Positions 40,782 to 48,160 of a stretch of 64,000 nucleotides of DNA are shown here, piece by piece; the first letter of the stretch is position 1, and the number at the start of each line of letters is the position of its first letter. Source of the stretch: Bordetella ansorpii (lineage in GTDB: Bacteria; Pseudomonadota; Gammaproteobacteria; Burkholderiales; Burkholderiaceae_B). The notes below the pieces were generated by a model. The model had not been told where the DNA came from and ran no database searches. It was given only the letters and a program-made list of their open reading frames with translations. Position numbers and translations under genes: made by a program. The stretch covers positions 372,001-436,000 of the forward strand of contig NZ_FKIF01000006.1 of the NCBI RefSeq assembly GCF_900078705.1. The letters are read 5' to 3'.

Positions 40782-41789
40782 ATGACCGACACACGCACCC
40801 GCGGGCCCGCGCTGGGCCTGCTGCTTTCCGATTCCGTGGACCAGCAACACGGCCCCCGCCTGGACGCGCTGGCGCAATCGGCGGGGGTGCGATTGCAGCG
40901 CCATCCGCTGTCGCGCGCGGCGCGGGCGCTGCCCGACCTGCACGCGGCGTTCTTCTCGCGCGAGCTGTACGCGGGCAGTTCGCTGCGCAAGCCGGGGCCG
41001 CTGTCCGACGCCTTCTTCCAGGTGGCGGACGCCGCGCCCAACCTGCGCTGGCTGCACGTGTTCTCGTCGGGCCGCGACCTGCCGCAATATGCGGCGTCGC
41101 TGGCGCGCGGCGTGCGCGTGACCAGTTCCACCGGCGTCTCCGCCAAGCCCATCGCCCAGACCGCCGTGGCCGCCATCCTGGCGCAGTCGCGCGGCTTCGG
41201 CCACTGGCTGGCCGCGCAGGCGCGGCGCGAATGGTCTCCCATGAGCGGCGACGCGCGGCCGCGCGAGCTGGAGTCGCTGCGCGTGCTGCTGGTCGGCACG
41301 GGCGCCATCGGCGGCGAGATCGCTCGCCTGCTGACGGCGCTGGGGCTGCACGTCACCGGCGTGCGCCGCCGTCCCGAACCCGATCCCGCCTACGCGGCCG
41401 TGCTGCCGCTGGACCAGTTGGACCAGGCCCTGCCGCAGTGCGACTGGCTGGTGCTGGCGTTGCCGCTGACGCCGCAAAGCGCGGGCCTGATCGACGCGCG
41501 CCGCCTGGCGCTGCTGCCCGCCCATGCGCGCATCGCCAACATCGCGCGCGGCGAGCTGATCGACGAGACCGCGCTGGCCGATGCCCTGGCGAACGGCCGG
41601 CTGGCGGGCGCCTATCTCGACACGTTCGTCGAAGAGCCGCTCCCGCAGGCCTCGCCGCTGTGGGACATGCCGCAGGTATGGGTCAGCCCGCACAACAGCG
41701 CGGCCTCGCGGGGGCACGAAGAGCGGGTGGTGGATGCCTTCGTGCGCGAGCTGGAGACCGAACTGCGGGCGTGCACGCAGGCGGGCTGA
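40782..41789 (+). CDS. D-2-hydroxyacid dehydrogenase family protein (335 aa)
   Basis: NAD(P)-dependent reductase of the D-isomer 2-hydroxyacid dehydrogenase family, interconverting 2-keto and D-2-hydroxy acids. The nucleotide-binding loop is VLLVGTGAIGGEIARLL (about 166-182). The catalytic Arg lies in ANIARGELIDE, the Glu in DTFVEEPLP and the His in WVSPHNSAAS. After the nucleotide-binding beta-2 strand the sequence VRRRPEP suggests NADP preference, similar to the GhrA/glyoxylate reductase subgroup. It starts 52 bases after the DHA2 pump and is followed by a strong hairpin. The exact substrate is not determinable. Confidence 0.88.
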   Translation: MTDTRTRGPALGLLLSDSVDQQHGPRLDALAQSAGVRLQRHPLSRAARALPDLHAAFFSRELYAGSSLRKPGPLSDAFFQVADAAPNLRWLHVFSSGRDLPQYAASLARGVRVTSSTGVSAKPIAQTAVAAILAQSRGFGHWLAAQARREWSPMSGDARPRELESLRVLLVGTGAIGGEIARLLTALGLHVTGVRRRPEPDPAYAAVLPLDQLDQALPQCDWLVLALPLTPQSAGLIDARRLALLPAHARIANIARGELIDETALADALANGRLAGAYLDTFVEEPLPQASPLWDMPQVWVSPHNSAASRGHEERVVDAFVRELETELRACTQAG

Positions 41790-41803
41790 CGCAGGCGCAC
41801 CCT

Positions 41804-41827
41804 CAGGCAGGCGCTTTCGCCTGCCTG
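41804..41827 (+). terminator. Strong 10-bp hairpin after the hydroxyacid dehydrogenase gene
   Basis: CAGGCAGGCG (41804-41813), loop CTTT, and CGCCTGCCTG (41818-41827) give a perfect 10-base-pair stem. It is followed by AAAAATATTCTTTCTT, AT-rich but not a clean T run, so termination on the plus strand is probable but may be incomplete. It lies 15 bases after the stop codon and separates this unit from the DUF3455 gene. Confidence 0.55.
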
Positions 41828-41938
41828 CAAAAATATTCTTTCTTCCCTGCATCCGGATGCGGCGCTGGCGTGTAGTCCCTATGACGGGCCACGCAAATGC
41901 CGTCTTTCCCCCCTTCCTTCAGATGCAGGAGACTTTCC

Positions 41939-42490
41939 ATGACTTTCAAGCATGCCACCCTCGCCCGGACCGCCGCCGTCGCCACGATCGGCCTGTTGAG
42001 CGCCTGCGGCGCCATGTCCTCCATGGCTTACGACCAATCCAGCCTGCCCGCGGAAGTGAAGGTGCCGTCCGGCAACCGCGTCGCCTGGGAAACCGTGGGC
42101 CGCGGCGACATCACCTACGAATGCAAGGCGAACAAGGCCGGTCAACCCGAATGGACCTTCGCCGGGCCGGACGCGGTGCTGGAAGACCGCATGGGCAAGC
42201 AGGTCGGCAAGTACTACGGCCCGCCCGCCACCTGGGAAGCCATGGACGGCTCCAAGATCACCGGCACGCAGGTCGCGGTGGCGCCGGCCGGCACGGGCAA
42301 CCTGCCCTATCAACTGGTCAAGGCCAATCCCGCCATGGGCAACGGCGCGATGACCGGCGTGACGTACGTCCAGCGCGTCGCGCTCAAGGGGGGCGTGGCG
42401 CCCATGTCGCCGGCTTGCACCAGCGCCTCGATGGGCCAGCGCACCGTCGTGAAATACCAGGCCGACTACATTTTCTGGAAGGCCAACTGA
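41939..42490 (+). CDS. DUF3455-family lipoprotein (183 aa)
   Basis: A signal sequence (MTFKHATLARTAAVATIG) ends in a lipobox LLSAC, so it is probably a lipoprotein anchored at Cys 22. The rest fits DUF3455: VPSGNRVAWETVGRGDITYEC, with Trp-rich repeats WTFAGPDAVL and KYYGPPATWEAMDGSKI. Function of the family is unknown. The start at 41939 has AGGAG seven bases upstream. About 85 bases before it is GCATCC (41849-41854), like the -35 of the proposed ECF promoters further on, but the matching -10 is poor. It lies directly upstream of the two ECF sigma operons. Confidence 0.85.
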   Translation: MTFKHATLARTAAVATIGLLSACGAMSSMAYDQSSLPAEVKVPSGNRVAWETVGRGDITYECKANKAGQPEWTFAGPDAVLEDRMGKQVGKYYGPPATWEAMDGSKITGTQVAVAPAGTGNLPYQLVKANPAMGNGAMTGVTYVQRVALKGGVAPMSPACTSASMGQRTVVKYQADYIFWKAN

Positions 42491-42611
42491 GCGGCGGGGC
42501 GGCTGCCGGGCAGCGGCCAGGGGCCAGCTGCCTGACGTTCTCCTGTAAGATGGGCAGCCCTCAAGCGCGCGCCGTGCGTCGCGGCGCGCCCATACGCCCT
42601 ATTCGCCCCGC

Positions 42612-43181
42612 ATGCCGCCATCCCCAGACGAAGCGTTCGACTATGAAGCCGCCGTGCATGCCTGCGCGCGCCAACAGCGCGACGCCCTGCATGCGCTGTA
42701 CCGCCAGGAAGGCGCTCGGCTGCTGGGGGTAGCGCGCCGCATCGCGGGCAACACCGCGCTGGCCGAGGACATCGTGCACGACGCCTTCGTCAACATCTGG
42801 AACAACGCCGACAGCTTCGATGCGTCGCGCGGTTCCGCGCGCGGCTGGATCTACAGCATCACCCGCAACCAGGCCTTGAACACCGTGCGCGACTACGGCC
42901 GCGCCTACACGCTGGACGAGGACACCGTCGAACGGCTGGACGCGGAGGCCGCCCTGCAGGAATGGCGGCAACGCGGCGCCTTCGCGCACTGGAGCGACGA
43001 CGCCCACCGCCTGTCCGCCTGCCTGGACCAACTTCCCGCCGAACGGCGCCGCTGCATCGTGCATGCCTATGTCGAGGGCCTGACCCACACCGAAATCGCC
43101 CAATTGGTGAACACGCCGCTGGGCACCGTCAAGGCCTGGATCACCCGCAGCCTGAAGTCCTTGCGGGAGTGCCTGTCATGA
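42612..43181 (+). CDS. ECF sigma factor, first copy (189 aa)
   Basis: Group IV sigma-70 factor. The sigma2 region (about residues 24-95) has ALYRQEGARLLGVARRIAG, then AEDIVHDAFVNIWNNADSFD and RGWIYSITRNQALN, the core-binding and -10-melting parts. The sigma4 region (about 130-187) reads CLDQLPAERRRCIVHAYVEGLTHTEIAQ and LNTPLGTVKAWITRSLKSLRECL (key parts only) and recognises the -35. The gene overlaps its anti-sigma partner by four bases (ATGA). The architecture matches factors paired with RskA-type anti-sigmas. No ribosome site is evident before the ATG. Confidence 0.92.
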   Translation: MPPSPDEAFDYEAAVHACARQQRDALHALYRQEGARLLGVARRIAGNTALAEDIVHDAFVNIWNNADSFDASRGSARGWIYSITRNQALNTVRDYGRAYTLDEDTVERLDAEAALQEWRQRGAFAHWSDDAHRLSACLDQLPAERRRCIVHAYVEGLTHTEIAQLVNTPLGTVKAWITRSLKSLRECLS

Positions 43182-43903
43182 GCGTCCCGATGGAATTCGA
43201 TGACGCGCACGACGCACTGGCCAGCGAGTACGTGCTGGGCACGCTGCCCGACGACGAACGCGAATACGTGGAAAAGGCCCTGGAACATGACGAGCGGTTG
43301 CGCGCGGCCGTCGCCTGGTGGGAGGCGCGCCTGGCCCCCCTGGCGGACCTGGCCGAACCGGTGGCGCCGTCGGACAAGCTGTGGAAACGCATCTCGGGCA
43401 GTCTCGGTGGCCGCCCTCCGAAACCCGCCTTCCGCATCCGCCGCACCCCGCGGCCCGCCTGGGGCGACTTCAATTTCTGGCGCGGCCTGGTCACGGCCGG
43501 CGTGGCCTTCGCGGTGCTGTGCTCGGTCGTCCTCTACTTGCGCACGCCGCTGATGCCGCCGCGCTACGTGGTGGTGCTGGTGGCTCCGCAATCGCAGACG
43601 CAGGCCCCGGGCTGGATGGTGCAGGCCGCCGGCCGCGATGCCGTCAAGCTGGTGCCGCTGGGCATGACCACGGTGCCCCAGGGCCAGGCCCTGGAGTTCT
43701 GGACCAAGGCGGACGATTGGCAAGCGCCGGTATCGCTGGGCCTGGTGCAACCGGGCCAGGCCGTGGAGATCCCGCTGGACAAGCTGCCGCCGCTGGTGCC
43801 CAACCAGCTGTTCGAACTGACGCTGGAACCCGCCACCGGCTCGCCGATCGGCCGGCCCACGGGGCCCATCCAGTTCATCGGGCGCGCCGTCCGGGTGATG
43901 TAA
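43178..43903 (+). CDS. Anti-sigma factor, RskA type, first copy (241 aa)
   Basis: Membrane-anchored inhibitor of the ECF factor encoded just upstream (ATGA overlap). The N-terminal cytoplasmic anti-sigma region carries ASEYVLGTLPDDEREYVEKA. There is no Cys/His zinc motif, so it is not a ChrR- or ZAS-type protein. A single membrane helix lies near residues 105-127 (GLVTAGVAFAVLCSVVLYL). The periplasmic RskA domain ends with LFELTLEPATGSPIGRPTGPIQF, the typical 'S/T-x-EP-GGSp-g-PTGP' signature. Release is expected by regulated proteolysis after an envelope signal, as known for RskA, but that is inference here. Confidence 0.88.
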   Translation: MSVPMEFDDAHDALASEYVLGTLPDDEREYVEKALEHDERLRAAVAWWEARLAPLADLAEPVAPSDKLWKRISGSLGGRPPKPAFRIRRTPRPAWGDFNFWRGLVTAGVAFAVLCSVVLYLRTPLMPPRYVVVLVAPQSQTQAPGWMVQAAGRDAVKLVPLGMTTVPQGQALEFWTKADDWQAPVSLGLVQPGQAVEIPLDKLPPLVPNQLFELTLEPATGSPIGRPTGPIQFIGRAVRVM

Positions 43904-43991
43904 CCGGATGTCGTGTCTGCCGGCACAACTGGGATAGCATACGGGGGCACGTCCCCCAAACCTCGCAGCTCCCACAGGGGAACACCCGAAT

Positions 43992-44537
43992 ATGCCCGAT
44001 CCCAAACACCTGGAAGCGTTGATCCAGGACTGCGCGCGCGGCAAGGAGCCCGCGCTGGCGGAACTTTACCAATTGTGTTCGCCGCATCTATTCGCCCTGG
44101 CCACCCGTATGTTGAGGCGTAGCGACTGGGCCGAGGAAGTCCTTCAAGAGTGCTTTCTCAGCATCTGGCGCAATTCCGACCGATATTCCGCCCAACAGAG
44201 CCAAGCCATGACATGGATGACGCGCATCGTGCGCAACCGGTGCATCGATCACCTGCGCCGGCCCGACGTCGAGCGCCCGGATCCCGACGGCGCCATCCAG
44301 GATGCCTGGGCCGATGACGCCCCCGGCCCCTTGCAGCGCCTGCAATCCAGCCAGGACGGCACGCGCCTGGCCGACTGCATGCAGCAGTTGGAAGCCGGTC
44401 CGCGCCAGGCCATCGCCCTGTCGTTCTTCGACGACCTCAGCCACGGCGACATCGCGCGCAAGCTCGACACCCCGCTGGGCACGATCAAGAGCTGGGTGCG
44501 CCGCGGGCTGGAACGCCTGAAGAGGTGCCTGTCATGA
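43992..44537 (+). CDS. ECF sigma factor, second copy (181 aa)
   Basis: Second group IV sigma factor in tandem. Sigma2 reads ALAELYQLCSPHLFALATRM, then AEEVLQECFLSIWRNSDRYS and MTWMTRIVRNRCIDHLRR. Sigma4 reads CMQQLEAGPRQAIALSFFDDLSHGDIA and then KLDTPLGTIKSWVRRGLERLKRCL (key parts only). The protein is clearly related to the first copy but diverged, so this is an old duplication or independent acquisition of two similar modules. It overlaps the second anti-sigma gene by four bases. Upstream (43943-43957) lies a short GGGGG-N5-CCCCC inverted repeat of unclear role. Confidence 0.92.
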   Translation: MPDPKHLEALIQDCARGKEPALAELYQLCSPHLFALATRMLRRSDWAEEVLQECFLSIWRNSDRYSAQQSQAMTWMTRIVRNRCIDHLRRPDVERPDPDGAIQDAWADDAPGPLQRLQSSQDGTRLADCMQQLEAGPRQAIALSFFDDLSHGDIARKLDTPLGTIKSWVRRGLERLKRCLS

Positions 44538-45214
44538 ACTACGGCGATCAGAATCTGCGTGACCGCCTGGCGGCCGACTACGTGTCGGGCGCCATGCGCG
44601 GCGGCGCCCGGCGCCGCTTCGAGGGCCTGATGGCCGCCGATGCCAACCTGCGCCGCCAGGTCCGCCAGTGGGAAGAAGAAGTCTATCCGCTGGTCTGGTC
44701 CATGCCGCCCAGGACGCCGCCGCGGCGTGTGTGGCGCGCCATCCAGCAGCGCATCCGCGCCGCCGCGCCGGTGTCGCCCTGGGGCTGGCAGGGCGCCAAC
44801 CTGTGGCGGCTGTTCAGCGGGGCGATGGCCGCGCTGCTGATCGCGGGCGTCATCGTCTATCCCGGCCAGGTCGACCGCGCGGCGCAGCAACAGCTGATGG
44901 CGGTGCTGCAGTCGCCCGAAGCCCAGGCCATGCTGCTGGTGAAGGCCGACGCGGACGGCGCCGTGCACGTGCGCACGCTGCGTGACCTGGCGCCGTACGC
45001 CACCAACCACGCATTGGAACTGTGGGCGATTCCCCCCGGCCAGAAGCCGCAATCGATGGGCCTGCTCTCGGTGGACGGCGCCACGGTGCTCAGGCGCGCG
45101 CAGGGCCTGGCCGGCGTGGCCCAGCTCGCGGTGACGGTCGAGCCGCCTGGCGGCGCGCCGGGCGGCGTGGCCACCGGTCCCATCATCATGAGCGGCGACG
45201 TGCTGAAGATCTGA
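44534..45214 (+). CDS. Anti-sigma factor, RskA type, second copy (226 aa)
   Basis: Partner of the second ECF factor (ATGA overlap at 44534-44537). The N-terminal region LAADYVSGAMRGGARRRFEGL is the anti-sigma helix. One membrane segment follows at about residues 95-115 (LFSGAMAALLIAGVIVYPG). The periplasmic RskA domain includes HALELWAIPPGQKPQSMGLL and the C-terminal VTVEPPGGAPGGVATGPI. No metal-binding motif. Its closest relative in the window is the anti-sigma at 43178, with the same layout but low identity. Confidence 0.88.
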   Translation: MNYGDQNLRDRLAADYVSGAMRGGARRRFEGLMAADANLRRQVRQWEEEVYPLVWSMPPRTPPRRVWRAIQQRIRAAAPVSPWGWQGANLWRLFSGAMAALLIAGVIVYPGQVDRAAQQQLMAVLQSPEAQAMLLVKADADGAVHVRTLRDLAPYATNHALELWAIPPGQKPQSMGLLSVDGATVLRRAQGLAGVAQLAVTVEPPGGAPGGVATGPIIMSGDVLKI

Positions 45215-45222
45215 TCCGCGTT

Positions 45223-45250
45223 GCATCCAGCGCGGCCCGGCGGCCGTATG
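45223..45250 (+). promoter_or_regulatory. Proposed ECF sigma promoter 1 (esterase gene)
   Basis: GCATCCA (45223-45229), 15 bases, then CGTATG (45245-45250). The identical pair with identical spacing occurs before the secreted-protein gene, and a one-base variant before the lipid operon. A start near 45257 would give a leader of about 27 bases before the ATG at 45284. The -10 half lies in the left arm of a 12-base inverted repeat. Confidence 0.6.
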
Positions 45251-45283
45251 AACCGGTGTTGACCACTGCTCCATACGGCCGCC
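45239..45283 (+). repeat. Perfect 12-base inverted repeat ending at the esterase start codon
   Basis: GGCGGCCGTATG (45239-45250) and CATACGGCCGCC (45272-45283) are exact inverted copies separated by 21 bases. The right arm ends one base before the ATG at 45284, and no ribosome site is visible. In a transcript read through from the sigma operon, the stem would bury the initiation region. A transcript started at the proposed ECF promoter would begin inside the loop and lack the left arm. It could instead be an operator dyad. Confidence 0.7.
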
Positions 45284-46249
45284 ATGTCTTTGCTCTCGCA
45301 CTACCCGCATGCCCGCTGGCTGTTGATTCCGGCCGCGCTGGCCTGCATGCTGCTGGCCCTGACGGCCTGCTCGCCCTTCACGCTTCTGAACGGCGCGATC
45401 CCGGAGAACGCCAGCCGCGTCACCGCCGATATCGCCTACGGCGATGCGCTGCGCCAGCGCCTGGATGTGTATGCCCCGCCCGACGCCGCGCTCGCTCCCG
45501 TGGTGGTGTTCTTCTATGGCGGCAGTTGGCGCAGCGGCTCGCGCAAGGACTACGCCTTCGTGGGCGATGCCCTGGCCTCGCGCGGCATCGTGGCCGTGCT
45601 GGCCGATTACCGGCTGTATCCCGAGGCGGCCTATCCCGTATTCCTGCGGGACTCGGCGCGGGCCGTGGCCTGGACATTGCGCCACGCGGCTGACATCGGC
45701 GGCGACCCGCGCCGCGTTTACGTGGCGGGCCACAGCGCGGGCGCCTACAACGCCGCGATGATCGCGCTGGACCCACGCTGGCTGGCCGAGCTCGGCGCCT
45801 CGCCCGATGCCCTGGCCGGCTGGATCGGCATGGCCGGTCCCTACGATTTCCTGCCCATCGAAACGCGCAGCGTGCGGCCCGTCTTCCATTACCCGGACAC
45901 CCCGGCCGACTCCCAGCCGGTCGCGCACGCCACGCGCGGCGCGCCGCGCACGCTGCTGATGACGGGCATGGCGGACACCCTGGTCGATCCCGTGCGCAAT
46001 ACCGGCCATCTGGAGGCGGCATTGCGGGCCGCGGGCACGCCGTTGACGGTGGTGCGCTATCCCAACCTGGGGCATCGGCTGCTGGCCGGTGCGCTGGCCC
46101 GCCCGCTGCGGTGGCGGGCGCCGGTGCTGGACGATCTGGCGGGGTTCGTGCTGGCGGGACGGCAGGCAACCGTGGAGGGCGCCGCAGCCGGCGAGGACGC
46201 CGGCGCCGCGATGCCGTCCCCAGCCACCGCACGCACGCCAGGCTCCTGA
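45284..46249 (+). CDS. Alpha/beta-hydrolase lipoprotein, BD-FAE/HSL-like esterase (321 aa)
   Basis: A signal peptide ends in lipobox LLALTAC (Cys 29), so the enzyme is a lipid-anchored envelope protein. The hydrolase core has the oxyanion loop FFYGGSWRSGSRKDY in place of HGGG, ADYRLYP, the nucleophile elbow VAGHSAGAY with Ser near residue 151, a likely Asp in GMADTLVDP and the catalytic His in NLGHRLL. This is the carboxylesterase/feruloyl-esterase-like group. It is preceded by the proposed ECF promoter and by the 12-base inverted repeat. The C-terminal 30 residues are Ala-rich and disordered. Substrate unknown; given the neighbours, an acyl ester in the envelope is plausible. Confidence 0.86.
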   Translation: MSLLSHYPHARWLLIPAALACMLLALTACSPFTLLNGAIPENASRVTADIAYGDALRQRLDVYAPPDAALAPVVVFFYGGSWRSGSRKDYAFVGDALASRGIVAVLADYRLYPEAAYPVFLRDSARAVAWTLRHAADIGGDPRRVYVAGHSAGAYNAAMIALDPRWLAELGASPDALAGWIGMAGPYDFLPIETRSVRPVFHYPDTPADSQPVAHATRGAPRTLLMTGMADTLVDPVRNTGHLEAALRAAGTPLTVVRYPNLGHRLLAGALARPLRWRAPVLDDLAGFVLAGRQATVEGAAAGEDAGAAMPSPATARTPGS

Positions 46250-46260
46250 CAGCGGCCAAG

Positions 46261-46288
46261 GCATCCATATCGCCGGCGCGCACGTATG
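46261..46288 (+). promoter_or_regulatory. Proposed ECF sigma promoter 2 (secreted-protein gene)
   Basis: GCATCCA (46261-46267), 15 bases, then CGTATG (46283-46288), identical in both elements and spacing to promoter 1. A start near 46295 leaves about 27 bases before the ATG at 46322, again the same distance as for the esterase gene. Confidence 0.62.
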
Positions 46289-46321
46289 TCTGACGGTACC
46301 CCTTCCCAGGAACCCTGCGAC

Positions 46322-47095
46322 ATGGCCGCGACCCGTCTTCTCCTGCTTGCCGCGCTGTCCCTCATCCTGACGCCGGCCCTTTCCCATGCACAAGGCCTGC
46401 CCGCCGCCGAGCACTATGTCGGCATCGCCCGCACCGACGACGGCCGCGAGGCCTATCGCGAGGCCCATTGGGTCACCCGCGCCGACGGCCGGCAGTCCCG
46501 GCTGGTGCTGTACCTCTGCCCGGACGGCCGTCCCTTCGCCCGCAAATGGGTGCGCGGCCCCCTCGGCGGCAGCACGCCCGATTTCGCGCTGGAGGACGCC
46601 CGCGACGGCTACCTCGAAGGCGCCCGGGCCGGCACGGTCTACACCCGCGACAACGCCACGGCACAACAGGAATCCGCGCGGGTTTCCGCACCTGCCGACG
46701 CGGTGATCGACGCCGGCTTCGACGATTACCTGCGTACCCACTGGGATGCCTTGTCCAACGGCGGCGCCATCCATTTCCTCGTGCCCGGCCGCCATGCCTT
46801 CCTGCCCCTGCGCATACGCGCCGAGGACGGCCAGCTGGATGGCGTGCCCGTGCGCCGCTTCCATCTGCGCCTGGACGCCTGGTACGGCTTTGCCGCCCCC
46901 AAGCTGGAAGTGGCCTACCGGGTGGCCGACCGTCGCCTGCTGCGCTTCACCGGCATCGGCAGCCTGCGCGACGGCAACGGAGGCTCGCAGGCGGTACGCA
47001 TCGACTTTCCGGACAAGCTGAGAGCCCCGGCGCCCACCCGGCAGGACATCGACGCCGCGGCGACGCAGCCGCTGGTCTCGCGGTGTACCCAATGA
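46322..47095 (+). CDS. Secreted protein of unknown function (257 aa)
   Basis: A clear signal peptide (ATRLLLLAALSLILTPALSHAQG, cleaved after SHA). The mature part is a beta-rich domain of about 235 residues without a catalytic motif I can name. Conserved-looking stretches are EHYVGIARTDDGREAYREAH, FDDYLRTHWDALSNGGAIHF and HLRLDAWYGFAAPKLEVAYR (each quoted only as landmarks). The start is set at 46322: the more upstream ATG lies inside the proposed promoter -10, while AGGAA precedes 46322 by nine bases. It sits between the esterase and the lipid operon and shares their promoter motif, so it is likely part of the same response. Confidence 0.72.
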   Translation: MAATRLLLLAALSLILTPALSHAQGLPAAEHYVGIARTDDGREAYREAHWVTRADGRQSRLVLYLCPDGRPFARKWVRGPLGGSTPDFALEDARDGYLEGARAGTVYTRDNATAQQESARVSAPADAVIDAGFDDYLRTHWDALSNGGAIHFLVPGRHAFLPLRIRAEDGQLDGVPVRRFHLRLDAWYGFAAPKLEVAYRVADRRLLRFTGIGSLRDGNGGSQAVRIDFPDKLRAPAPTRQDIDAAATQPLVSRCTQ

Positions 47096-47114
47096 AACCT
47101 AGGGTTTACCCCAA

Positions 47115-47142
47115 GAATCCACCGCCATCCCCCGTGCGTATG
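47115..47142 (+). promoter_or_regulatory. Proposed ECF sigma promoter 3 (lipid operon)
   Basis: GAATCCA (47115-47121), 15 bases, then CGTATG (47137-47142). It differs from promoters 1 and 2 by one base in the -35. A start near 47149 leaves about 28 bases before the desaturase ATG at 47178, matching the other two leaders. Confidence 0.62.
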
Positions 47143-47177
47143 TGCAGAAAACACGCATCCTTTCTTCTGGACCGGTC

Positions 47178-48158
47178 ATGCCCCTGAGCCAATCCGAGTT
47201 GTCCTCCGCGTCCTCCGGGGCCCGGCCCGCCGCCGGCGCCCGTTGGCTGCGCTCCATCGTCCGCTGGTTCGACACGCAGGCCGAGGGCGGCGATGCGGCG
47301 GAGACGCGCGACGACCGCATCGACTGGACGCGCGCGGTGCCATTCGTGCTGATGCACGTGGCCTGCCTGGGCGTGCTGTGGGTGGGCGTGTCGCCGGTGG
47401 CGCTGGCCGTGGCCGCGCTGCTGTATGCCGTTCGGATGTTCGCGCTGACGGGCTTCTATCATCGCTATTTCTCGCATCGCACCTTCCGCACCTCGCGCGC
47501 CGCGCAGTTCGTGTTCGCGGTGCTGGGCGCCTCGTGCGCGCAGCGCGGGCCGCTGTGGTGGGCCGCGCATCATCGCCATCACCATCGCCACGCCGATACC
47601 GGGCAGGACCTGCACTCGCCGCGCCAGGTGGGTTTCCTGCGCAGCCACATGGGCTGGTTCCTGACGCGCAGGGCCTTCCGCACCGATCTGGCCCGCGTGC
47701 CCGACCTGCGCGGCTACGCCGAGCTGCGCTGGCTGGACCGCTACGACGCCGCCGTGCCCGCCGCGCTGGGCGTGGCGCTGTACGCCCTGGGCGCCCTGCT
47801 GGAAAGCCTCGCTCCCAGCCTGGGCACCGATGGCCCGCAGATGCTGGTGTGGGGCTTCTTCGTGTCGACCATCGTCCTGTTCCACGCCACCGTCACCATC
47901 AACTCGCTGGCGCACCGCTATGGCCGCCGCCGCTTCGACACCCGCGACGACAGCCGCAACAACCTGTGGCTGGCGCTGATCACCTTCGGCGAGGGCTGGC
48001 ACAACAACCATCACTTCTACCCCGGCTCGGCGCGCCAGGGCTTCCGGGCGCGCGAGATCGACATCACGTTCTATGGCCTGCGGCTGCTGGCCGCGCTGGG
48101 CCTGGTGTGGGACCTGAAGCCCGTGCCGGCCTGGGTGCTGGACCGGGTGGAGCGTTGA
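47178..48158 (+). CDS. Membrane fatty acid desaturase, acyl-CoA delta-9 type (326 aa)
   Basis: Di-iron membrane desaturase that introduces a double bond into fatty acyl chains. The three His boxes are present: HRYFSH near residue 95, HHRHHHRH near 132 and HNNHH near 278. Four membrane helices are visible around them. The ATG at 47178 is chosen because the frame's earlier GTG at 47142 overlaps the proposed promoter -10. First gene of a tight operon; the FAD oxidoreductase ATG follows two bases after its stop. Electron donor is not encoded nearby. It could supply the monounsaturated substrate for the methyltransferases downstream. Confidence 0.9.
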   Translation: MPLSQSELSSASSGARPAAGARWLRSIVRWFDTQAEGGDAAETRDDRIDWTRAVPFVLMHVACLGVLWVGVSPVALAVAALLYAVRMFALTGFYHRYFSHRTFRTSRAAQFVFAVLGASCAQRGPLWWAAHHRHHHRHADTGQDLHSPRQVGFLRSHMGWFLTRRAFRTDLARVPDLRGYAELRWLDRYDAAVPAALGVALYALGALLESLAPSLGTDGPQMLVWGFFVSTIVLFHATVTINSLAHRYGRRRFDTRDDSRNNLWLALITFGEGWHNNHHFYPGSARQGFRAREIDITFYGLRLLAALGLVWDLKPVPAWVLDRVER

Positions 48159-48160
48159 TC

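Noticed and set aside
43943-43957. GGGGG-N5-CCCCC hairpin before the second ECF sigma gene
   Set aside because: Five-base GC arms are common here, and there is no T tract and no clear promoter relation; not called as a terminator or regulator.
47243-48160. N-terminal extension of the FAD oxidoreductase frame through the desaturase gene
   Set aside because: The extension is Arg/Ala/Gly-rich, overlaps a clear desaturase with all three His boxes, and the FAD-binding loop begins right after the ATG at 48161.
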